Assembly: GCA_964507325.1 (NCBI GenBank)
Contig: CAZDQL010000135.1
Location: 1-13,124, forward strand
Origin: CAZDQL01 sp964507325
Lineage (GTDB): Bacteria; Planctomycetota; UBA1135; GCA-002686595
DNA: 13,124 nt
Reading direction: 5' to 3'
The notes under the pieces were generated by a model. That model was not told the DNA's origin, made no database searches, and worked only from the letters and a program-made list of their open reading frames with translations. Position numbers and translations under genes: made by a program. Below are positions 6,969 to 13,124 of this stretch, piece by piece (position 1 is the first letter of the stretch; each line of letters begins with the position of its first letter).

Positions 6969-9212
6969 CTACCGCAGCGAGGAGACGTCCACGGCGAACG
7001 CGCTGAGGCCATGGGTCACCGCCACCAGCGTGCCGGACTCGGCGTGCAGGGCCAGGTTGACCACGGGAGCCGTGGGCAGGCCACTCGAGAGGGAGGACCA
7101 GCTCTCGCCGCCGTCCCGCGAGGAGTACACGCCCATGTCGCTGCCGACGTAGAGGCATCCCTCCGCCTCCGGATCCTCGACGACCACGTTCAGGGGCGCG
7201 TTCGGGAGGCCCTGCGCCAGTGACGTCCAGCTCTCGCCGTAGTCCTCCGAGCGGTACAGGTAGGGCCGATGATCGCCATCGCCCTGACCGGAGAGGCAGA
7301 CGTAGACGCGCTGCGCGTCGTGGCGCGAGGCGACCACGCAGCGCAGGCTCCGCGCGGGCAAGCCCTCCCCCGCCTCCCGCCACGTCTTCCCCCCGTCAGC
7401 GGTCACCGACACCCGCGCCCGGCCCGCCCCCGCGACCAGCCGCAGGGGATCCAGGCTCGACTCCGACAGCGATGTGATCGCCCCGCGCCCGCCGGTCAGG
7501 TCCTCGCTGATGCGCTCCCAGCTGTCGCCGCGGTCCTCCGAGCGCATCGCGAACTGGGTCGCGCAGTACAGCACCCCCTCCCCGTGCACCGACGGGAAGA
7601 GCGGGGTGTTCCAGGAGAAGCGCATTTGCGGCTCCCCCTCCTCCGCCCGCGGAGTGATGCGCCGCCCCGAACCCCGCGTCCAGCGCACGGGAGCGCCCGG
7701 ACGCTTGCGCCGCATGTCGCCGTTCTGGTGCTCGTAGTACTCGCTGCCGTCGCCGCTCGGGTCGGGGAAGGTCGCGAAGCCGTCGCCGCCGTCCCAGGGG
7801 TCGAGGAAGACGTAGCGCCAGTCGTCGGACTCCTGATCGACCAGCTTCGCCGTCGAGGGCGCCACGAGGGAAGCGTTGTCCTGGGTGCCGCCCCAGATGC
7901 GGAAGGGATCCTCGCCGTCGAGGTACACGGTGTAGAACTCGGCGATCGGCAGGTTGTTGAGGTGCAGCCAGCTGCGGGCCCGGTCCATCGAGACGTAGAG
8001 GCCACCGTCGGTGCCGAGCAGGATGCGGTCCGGGTTCCCCGGGTCGATCCACAGGTCGTGCATGTCGAGGTGCATGCCGCGGCCGGGGTGCTCGTGCAGC
8101 CGGAACACCTTCTCGCTCCCCCGCTCGAAGATCGCCCCGCCGTCGCGCGAGACCATCAGGCGCATGCCGCAGACGTACACCTCGTCCGCGTCGTCCGGCG
8201 AGACCAGCACGTCGCAGAAATCCCATCCGATGTAGGTGTCGACGTACTCCTCGCTCGTGCGCTCCCAGGTGTCCCCGCCGTCCCGCGTGCGGAAGAGGGC
8301 GCCGCCCACGTCGTAGCGCCCGTTCCCGGGCGGGGAGTGGTCGACGATCAGCGCGTAGACGACACCGCGCTCCGAGCCCGCCGCAGCGAGGGCGACACGA
8401 CCGATGTCCTCACCGGTCAAGAGCCCCCCCTCGAGTCGCTCCCAGCTCTCTCCCCCGTCGACGCTGCGGTACACCCCCCCGTTGCCCCCGCGAGCCCGAT
8501 CCCAGGCCGCGGCCCAGAGGCGGTCGCCGTCGAAGGGATCGCGCACCAGGTCGATGACGCCCACCTGCTCGCCGGCGAAGAGGGTCTGCTTCCAGCTCTC
8601 CCCCCCGTCCCGGCTGACGTGCACACCGCGACCGCTGTGGGCGCCCCGCCGCGGCCCGATCACGGCCACGTGCACCACGTCGGAGTCGCGCGGGTCGACG
8701 AGCACCTTGCCGATGCGCAGGCTGTCCACCAGGCCCGTGTTGCGCCAGGTCGCGCCGCCGTCGTCGGAGCGGAAGACCCCCGTTCCGTCGTAGGAGTTGC
8801 CCCCCAGGTGCGCTTCCCCGGTGCCGACCCAGACCACCTGGCCGTCGTTCGGGTCGACGGTCACGTCGCCGATCGCGAAGGTCGACTCCTGCGCGAAGAC
8901 GTGGCTCCACGAGAGCCCGCCGTTGACCGACTTCCACACGCCGCCGGAGCCGACTCCGGCGTAGACCACGCTCGGCTCACCGCGCGGCGAGTCCACCGCC
9001 TCGATGCGGCCGCCGCAGTTCTTGGGGCCGAGGGCGCGCCACTCCAGGTCGGCGCAGGGGGAGTCCGCGGTCAGCGCGACGTGTTGCTCCCAGGCGGCGA
9101 TGCGCGCCGCACCGCCGCGGATCGGTTCGGGGGCGTCGGGGGTGTCCTGGGCACTTGCCGTGCCGAGCAGGGTCGCAAAGGCGAGGGTGCAGCAGCAGCG
9201 GTTGAAGATCAT
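6969..9212 (-). CDS. Secreted BNR/Asp-box (VPS10/sortilin-like) beta-propeller protein
   Basis: 747 residues. A Cys-rich signal peptide ends ASA near residue 21, with mature Gln22. About ten Asp-box turns of the type S-x-D-x-G-x-[ST]-W follow, for example near residues 95 (SVNGGLSW), 149 (SDDGGATW), 200 (SRDGGESW), 250 (SVDGGESW), 309 (TRDGGDTW), 355, 558 (SEDRGDSW), 604 (TADGGKTW), 655 (SEDYGESW) and 698 (SRDGGESW). These are blades of one or two beta-propellers of the VPS10/BNR class. The middle block GGTQDNASL, GGDGFATFPDP and RFSWNTPLFPS is typical of large bacterial 'VPS10 domain' proteins often mislabelled glycosyl hydrolase or sialidase. No sialidase Arg triad or FRIP motif is evident, so a binding or scaffold role is more likely than catalysis. 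It looks shorter than many relatives of about 1000 residues. No ribosome binding site precedes the ATG; the gap from the gene upstream is 29 bases. Confidence 0.92.
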   Translation of the reverse strand: MIFNRCCCTLAFATLLGTASAQDTPDAPEPIRGGAARIAAWEQHVALTADSPCADLEWRALGPKNCGGRIEAVDSPRGEPSVVYAGVGSGGVWKSVNGGLSWSHVFAQESTFAIGDVTVDPNDGQVVWVGTGEAHLGGNSYDGTGVFRSDDGGATWRNTGLVDSLRIGKVLVDPRDSDVVHVAVIGPRRGAHSGRGVHVSRDGGESWKQTLFAGEQVGVIDLVRDPFDGDRLWAAAWDRARGGNGGVYRSVDGGESWERLEGGLLTGEDIGRVALAAAGSERGVVYALIVDHSPPGNGRYDVGGALFRTRDGGDTWERTSEEYVDTYIGWDFCDVLVSPDDADEVYVCGMRLMVSRDGGAIFERGSEKVFRLHEHPGRGMHLDMHDLWIDPGNPDRILLGTDGGLYVSMDRARSWLHLNNLPIAEFYTVYLDGEDPFRIWGGTQDNASLVAPSTAKLVDQESDDWRYVFLDPWDGGDGFATFPDPSGDGSEYYEHQNGDMRRKRPGAPVRWTRGSGRRITPRAEEGEPQMRFSWNTPLFPSVHGEGVLYCATQFAMRSEDRGDSWERISEDLTGGRGAITSLSESSLDPLRLVAGAGRARVSVTADGGKTWREAGEGLPARSLRCVVASRHDAQRVYVCLSGQGDGDHRPYLYRSEDYGESWTSLAQGLPNAPLNVVVEDPEAEGCLYVGSDMGVYSSRDGGESWSSLSSGLPTAPVVNLALHAESGTLVAVTHGLSAFAVDVSSLR

Positions 9213-9241
9213 GTCGAGATGCTACCGGGCGGACTTAGGGA

Positions 9242-11350
9242 TCACATGCCCGCGTGCCCGACCGCGATCTCCACCGGCTCCACCGCCTCCAACTCGACCC
9301 AGAGGATCAAGTCGTCGCCACCCGCTCGCCGGCGGATGCCCTGCCTGAAACGGGGGCCCGACTCGACGGGGTGACCGTTCACCGACAGGGTGCAGCGTTG
9401 CCTCCCCCACCCATGGATGAGGATCGCCGGATTGAGGAGGGGCGCATCCTCGGAGGCATTTACGGTAAACGTGCACGAACCGGCGTCCTCCGGTTTCGTC
9501 TTCACGACGACGTAGGCCCGCTCCGCCTGGTCGTAGCCGCCGCCCTCGCAAGCGCCGGAGACGATCGTCAGGTCCGGAGCACGCAGCCACGACTTGGCCA
9601 GCGGCACCAGCTGCGCCGGATCCGCGCTCGTCATTCCCTGCAGCATGACCCTGGTGCGCGTCCGCTCCGTGCGCTCGTGGTCCCGCCACTGCACGAAGGT
9701 CGTCAGGTTGAAGTGGCTGGGTCGGTCGGGGGTGAGCACCCACCTGCCGTCCCCCGGGATCTGGGCCACGGGCCAGTGGTTCCACCAGCCATACACCGAG
9801 GGAGGCGGGTCCGGGCAGTAGCCCGTGGCCATGTGGGAGGCGTAGCTGCGGAAGAAGGGGGCCTCCCACGTCCCCTCCACGGTCTCCACCGGACCGTCGG
9901 GGACGACGATGAAGGGCCGGTACTGCGACTGGAGGTGGACGTAGGAGATGTTGGCGCCTCGGGGCTCGGTCATCTCCACCCCGAAGTCCTCGTGCCAGGA
10001 GTACGTCTGGACGTCGCCCTGCATGTTGACCAGCGAGACGCCGTCTCTCTCGATCGCATCGTCCGGATGCTTGCCCGGAGGCAGGACGACGATCTGCTCC
10101 ACCCAATCGTGCTTGCGCTCGGGGCGTGAGTAGTGCAGCTCCATCTTCCTCACACCGACCTGGTCGGGGTAGATCACGTGGTACTCGTCACACCACTCGC
10201 CCCGGCCGTCGTCGCTGACGGCGGCGAACTGATACTCGGCGTCGGAGAGCGCATAGCGCCAGTGCACGACCACCCGGGCATCCGTGCTCTCGACGAGTCG
10301 CACGTGCGAGTAGCGGCAGTCCCGATCCATGATCGGCTCCGCGCAACTGACCACGTCGCTGCCCCACGTCTCCAGCCACTCGTTGGTGTACCAGAGGTCG
10401 TTCTCCGTGACCCAGCAGGGGACGAAGCTGGCGCCGCGCCAGAAGACGAGCTGCACCGGCGCTCCGTCGAAGCGCACGAAGATGTCCGGCCGATCGCTCA
10501 CCCGCCACAGCGCATCCCATTCCGGGTAGTAGTCGAGCCGGGTGTAGAACGCCCCGAAGCTCCCCGACCCGACGGGGCCGGTCGGGAGGCGCGAGCGATC
10601 GCTCAGGGCCGGAGCGGGTGGCTCCCCCACCGTGGCGATCTCCCGGCGGAGCTCGTCCGCGCTCTTCGCCGCGCGGGAGATCTTGACCTCGTCGAGCAGG
10701 CCATCGAGGAAGAAGTGGGCGTCCTCCGTGGTCAGCTGGGCTTCGTTCCAGGTCCGCGGCACGTTGCTCCTGCCGAGGGTGAGGGAGCCGTAGCGCGACG
10801 GGACGTGGTTCCCTCGCACGCCGGCGAAAGCGGCCTGCTCTCCGTCGATGTAGAGAGAAATCCCCCGGCCAGGCTCGAAGACCGCCGCCAGGTGGGTCCA
10901 GGCTCGCAGGGGAATCGCGCGTTCGGTCGTCGCCTCGTGCCAGGAGTTGCCCGCGGCGATCTGGAAGCCCACGTGGCCCTCGGGGTCGATGCCGAAGAAG
11001 AAGCCTCTGACTCTCGGACGCGAGCAGTCGACCATCGGGGCCCAGGACCACGGATAGCTCGCCAGCGCGATCCAGGACTCCACCGTGAACGCATCCGTCG
11101 GGCCGCCCGAATCGTGCTGCCTCCTTCTCACGTACGTGCGGAACCCATCCAGCTTGATGGCGCTCCCTCGTACCCCCGGGACGAACTCGGCCCTCCCGTG
11201 GAGGGAGTCGCGCTGCTCCCTGGCCGCGTCGAGGACGCCATCGACGTCCGCTTCATCGAAGTGCCACCAACTGGTGATCTCCTGGGGTGGATCGAGCGGT
11301 GTCTGGGCGGAGATCAGGGGCAGGACGACGAGGAGAGAAGATCGACGCAT
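9242..11350 (-). CDS. LamG-domain exoprotein with large unassigned C-terminal domain (paralogue B)
   Basis: 702 residues. Residues 1-15 are a signal peptide (ISA before mature Gln16). Residues about 25-235 are a LamG domain (WWHFDEADVDG, IKLDGFRTYV, FTVESWI, WTHLAAVFEP, ISLYIDGEQ, LDGLLDEVKISRAAKS). Residues about 265-700 match the C-terminal domain of the gene at 2572-4611: YYPEWDALWRV, LVFWRG, PCWVTENDLW, DCRYSHVR, VVHWRYA, DEYHVIYPD, GVRK, NHWPVAQIPGDGR, DRPSHF, SWLRAPDL and GGYDQAERAYVV. Two Cys (336 and 345) in this domain align with Cys333 and Cys342 of the other copy and may form a disulfide outside the cytoplasm. The function is unknown; a carbohydrate-active enzyme is my best guess. 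It is the first gene of the leftward series, so any promoter lies in the divergent gap to the right. No clear ribosome binding site precedes the ATG. Confidence 0.88.
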   Translation of the reverse strand: MRRSSLLVVLPLISAQTPLDPPQEITSWWHFDEADVDGVLDAAREQRDSLHGRAEFVPGVRGSAIKLDGFRTYVRRRQHDSGGPTDAFTVESWIALASYPWSWAPMVDCSRPRVRGFFFGIDPEGHVGFQIAAGNSWHEATTERAIPLRAWTHLAAVFEPGRGISLYIDGEQAAFAGVRGNHVPSRYGSLTLGRSNVPRTWNEAQLTTEDAHFFLDGLLDEVKISRAAKSADELRREIATVGEPPAPALSDRSRLPTGPVGSGSFGAFYTRLDYYPEWDALWRVSDRPDIFVRFDGAPVQLVFWRGASFVPCWVTENDLWYTNEWLETWGSDVVSCAEPIMDRDCRYSHVRLVESTDARVVVHWRYALSDAEYQFAAVSDDGRGEWCDEYHVIYPDQVGVRKMELHYSRPERKHDWVEQIVVLPPGKHPDDAIERDGVSLVNMQGDVQTYSWHEDFGVEMTEPRGANISYVHLQSQYRPFIVVPDGPVETVEGTWEAPFFRSYASHMATGYCPDPPPSVYGWWNHWPVAQIPGDGRWVLTPDRPSHFNLTTFVQWRDHERTERTRTRVMLQGMTSADPAQLVPLAKSWLRAPDLTIVSGACEGGGYDQAERAYVVVKTKPEDAGSCTFTVNASEDAPLLNPAILIHGWGRQRCTLSVNGHPVESGPRFRQGIRRRAGGDDLILWVELEAVEPVEIAVGHAGM

Positions 11351-11389
11351 CGTGCTCAGTGGGGTGGTTCGTCGAGGGGGCGGCCGGCA

Positions 11390-11424
11390 TTGCGCGCTCC
11401 CGGCTCCAGTCTATGCTTCCATTC
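11390..11424 (+). promoter_or_regulatory. Possible sigma70-type promoter for the SASA gene, leaderless
   Basis: In the gap between the divergent genes, TTGCGC (11390-11395) and TATGCT (11412-11417) are separated by 16 bases and resemble -35 and -10 boxes (3 of 6 and 4 of 6 consensus matches). The -10 box ends 7 bases before the ATG at 11425, so transcription would begin at or next to the start codon and give a leaderless message, which fits the absence of a ribosome binding site. This is a weak match in high-GC DNA. No comparably spaced pair was found for the leftward gene. Confidence 0.28.
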
Positions 11425-13074
11425 ATGCACGGCCTCATCCTCTCACTTCTCGCTCTCCTGTGCGCGGGTGCACCGCCCTCCTCGCCGCACACACCGGGTG
11501 AACCCACCCGCGTGTTCATCTTCGCCGGCCAGTCCAACATGGAAGGCGCGGACTCCAAGGTGCGGGACATCGAGCGCTTCCCCCCCTTCGTCGGCTTGGA
11601 GGAGCCCCAGAAGCGGGTGAAGTTCTCCTACTGCATCGGTCGCGAGAACAAGCAGCGCTCGGAGGGGTGGGTGCCCCTGCAATCCGTGAACGACATGGTC
11701 GGTCCGGAGCTCAGCTTCGCGCGCAAGGTCGCCGATCGCACCGGCGCTCCGATCGCGATCATCAAGTGCGCCGCCGGGGGAACCCACCTGGGCGGCGACT
11801 GGAATCCGGACGAGCCCAGCGGCTTCGAGATGTACCCGCTGATGCTGGAGCTGGTGCGCTCCTCCCTCGCCGCCCTGGACCGCCAGGGCGTCGACTACCG
11901 CATCGAGGGCTTCATGTGGCACCAGGGCGAGAACGACATGTTCGAGGAGTCGTACCTGCGCGACTACGGGAAGAACCTGGCCAACTTCCTGTCCTGCGTG
12001 CGTCGCGATCTGGAGACCCCGGAGCTGCGCTTCTACGTCGGCGAGCTGTGCACCAAGACGATCTGGGGCATGGACCTGCGCCCGCGCATGTACGCCATCA
12101 GTCAGGGGCAGAAAGGGGTGACCGAGGCGGACCCCCTCGCCGACTACGTGCGCACCGCCCACGTCGGGGTCGAGATCGGCGGCGGCGTCGGCCTGCACTA
12201 CCACTACGGGACCCTGGGCCAGCTCGAGCACGGGGTCAATTACGCCGACGCCTACCTGGCCACCCTCGGGCTCGCGGACGAGCCCTCCCCCCCACTCGCC
12301 AAGTGGCCCTACGCCAAGGGTGAGCCGATCCAGCTCTTCGTCCTGGCGGGGCACCGCAACATGGAGGGGGAGCGCGCCTTCGTGCAGGAGCTGCGATCGC
12401 TGCGCGGTGGACGTGCGCTACTCGAAGACGACGACGGTATCCCCTTCCGGTACGACCTCGGCGGTGGCTTCAAGGCCTCGGATTCCTGGGAGGCCCTGGG
12501 ACCGCGGGGCTACTACGACACCTTCGGCCCCGAGCTCAGCTTCGGCCACACGCTCCGGAAGAAGCTCCGGCACCCGATCGCCATCGCCAAGTTCACCCAC
12601 TCCGGCTCGCAGATCATCGACTGGACTCCGGAGGGGAGCGCAGCGGCGTCGCGCAACCTCTACCCCGACTTCATCGCCTTCGTCCAGGCGGCCCTCGCCG
12701 ACCTGTCCGAGAGGGGTCACGAGGTCGAGCTGGCCGGCGTCTTCTACCACGTCGGCGAGAACGACATGTCCTTCGGCCCCTACCGGCGGCAGGCGCCCGC
12801 GCGGATCCAGTCCTTCGTCCGCCAGAGCCGCGTCGACCTGGGCCTCCCCGAGCTGCGCTGGTTCCTCAGCCAGCAGCCCCCCACCGACCACGAGCACGTC
12901 AACGAAATCGACGTCACCGCGGAGCTGGAGCAGGTGGCCGCGGAGGACGAGCAGATCGTCCTGATCCAGGCCTTCGACCTGCCCGAGCAGGAGAAGCCGT
13001 TGGTGCTCGACACCCGGGCCGTCGTGGAGCTGGGGGAGCTCTTGGCGCGCGCCTATCTCGAGCTCGAGCGCTAG
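11425..13074 (+). CDS. Secreted tandem SASA (sialate O-acetylesterase-like) esterase, second domain degenerate
   Basis: 549 residues. The hydrophobic N-terminus (MHGLILSLLALLCAGA) is a signal peptide. Two SASA/CE6-like SGNH-hydrolase domains follow. Domain 1 (about 28-285) has FIFAGQSNMEG with nucleophile Ser37, KCAAGGTHLGGDW, WHQGENDM (165-172) and a C-terminal His block (LHYHYGTLGQLEHG, His258/His260). Domain 2 (about 302-546) repeats the order: FVLAGHRNMEG, FGPELSFG, THSGSQIIDW and YHVGENDM, but Ser is Arg311 and the final His block reads PLVLDTRAVVELG without His. Expected chemistry for domain 1 is removal of O-acetyl groups from a glycan; domain 2 looks non-catalytic. The ATG at 11425 is chosen; an ATG at 11413 would add four residues, and the open frame runs back to 11287 into the opposite-strand gene, which I reject. 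No ribosome binding site is visible. It is transcribed divergently from the other seven genes. Confidence 0.9.
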   Translation: MHGLILSLLALLCAGAPPSSPHTPGEPTRVFIFAGQSNMEGADSKVRDIERFPPFVGLEEPQKRVKFSYCIGRENKQRSEGWVPLQSVNDMVGPELSFARKVADRTGAPIAIIKCAAGGTHLGGDWNPDEPSGFEMYPLMLELVRSSLAALDRQGVDYRIEGFMWHQGENDMFEESYLRDYGKNLANFLSCVRRDLETPELRFYVGELCTKTIWGMDLRPRMYAISQGQKGVTEADPLADYVRTAHVGVEIGGGVGLHYHYGTLGQLEHGVNYADAYLATLGLADEPSPPLAKWPYAKGEPIQLFVLAGHRNMEGERAFVQELRSLRGGRALLEDDDGIPFRYDLGGGFKASDSWEALGPRGYYDTFGPELSFGHTLRKKLRHPIAIAKFTHSGSQIIDWTPEGSAAASRNLYPDFIAFVQAALADLSERGHEVELAGVFYHVGENDMSFGPYRRQAPARIQSFVRQSRVDLGLPELRWFLSQQPPTDHEHVNEIDVTAELEQVAAEDEQIVLIQAFDLPEQEKPLVLDTRAVVELGELLARAYLELER

Positions 13075-13124
13075 GCACCTGGATCCGCGGAGAGCCTACT
13101 CGTCCGCACTCCCCTCCACCGGGA

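Noticed and set aside
6917..7012. N-terminal extension of the DPP IV gene to 7012
   Set aside because: It overlaps the end of the BNR gene, and the ATG at 6916 has a ribosome binding site followed directly by a lipoprotein signal.
6969..9212. Sialidase or glycosyl hydrolase function for the BNR protein
   Set aside because: Asp-boxes occur in many non-enzymatic propellers. I see no FRIP motif, Arg triad or Tyr/Glu pair typical of sialidases.
7269..9374. A 701-codon open frame on the plus strand opposite the BNR gene
   Set aside because: Its translation is low-complexity, rich in Arg, Val, Ala, Asp and His-Pro runs with no domain, and it mirrors the codon bias of the true gene on the other strand. 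Long antisense frames are expected in DNA this rich in GC.
11287..11424. N-terminal extension of the SASA protein back to 11287
   Set aside because: It would overlap the LamG B coding region by over 60 bases, add a basic non-hydrophobic segment in front of an obvious signal peptide, and has no start signal.
10133..11620. Plus-strand open frame spanning the LamG B start and the divergent gap
   Set aside because: It overlaps two well-supported genes in other frames and its translation shows no domain.
13072..13098. TAGGC...GCCTA inverted repeat after the SASA stop codon as a terminator
   Set aside because: The stem has only 5 pairs with a 17-base loop and no T-run; this is expected by chance.
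1..13124. Mobile element, CRISPR, defence system or phage origin for the window
   Set aside because: No transposase, integrase, direct-repeat array, nuclease or structural phage gene is visible, and codon character looks uniform across the genes.

Overview
The window is high-GC bacterial DNA (roughly two-thirds G+C by eye) and is almost fully coding. The gene content points to Planctomycetota: a DUF1080 protein with the N-terminal domain common in that phylum, LamG-domain exoproteins, a SASA-type acetylesterase, a BNR/VPS10-like beta-propeller and a DPP IV lipoprotein. The phylum call is an inference, because no rRNA or ribosomal protein gene is present. There is no tRNA, rRNA, CRISPR array, transposase or plasmid signature.

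Layout: seven genes lie head to tail on the minus strand and read right to left. They are LamG paralogue B (9242-11350), BNR/VPS10-like propeller (6969-9212), DPP IV-like lipoprotein peptidase (4631-6916), LamG paralogue A (2572-4611), an unrecognised cytosolic protein (1572-2564), a DUF1080 secreted protein (494-1516) and a small DUF4826-like protein (46-483). The gaps run from a few bases to about 55 bases, so one polycistronic unit is plausible. A divergent gene at 11425-13074 encodes a secreted protein with two SASA esterase domains. The gap of about 74 bases between it and LamG paralogue B is the only intergenic space that looks like a promoter region. No gene-free stretch exceeds 300 bases. 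The ends (1-45 and 13075-13124) hold only short non-coding sequence.

How the genes may work together (inference): five proteins carry cleavable signal peptides and a sixth is a lipoprotein, so the cluster is mostly an exported toolkit. Two LamG proteins share a large C-terminal domain that I cannot assign and that has the look of a carbohydrate-active enzyme. With a DUF1080 glycan-related protein, an acetylesterase-like protein and a dipeptidyl peptidase, this suggests attack on an acetylated, possibly peptide-linked glycan such as a glycoprotein or proteoglycan. There is no sulfatase, TonB receptor or sugar transporter here, so uptake must be encoded elsewhere. The most interesting items are the shared C-terminal domain of the LamG pair, the second SASA domain that has lost both its Ser and His positions, and four signal peptides that all end in A before a mature Gln.
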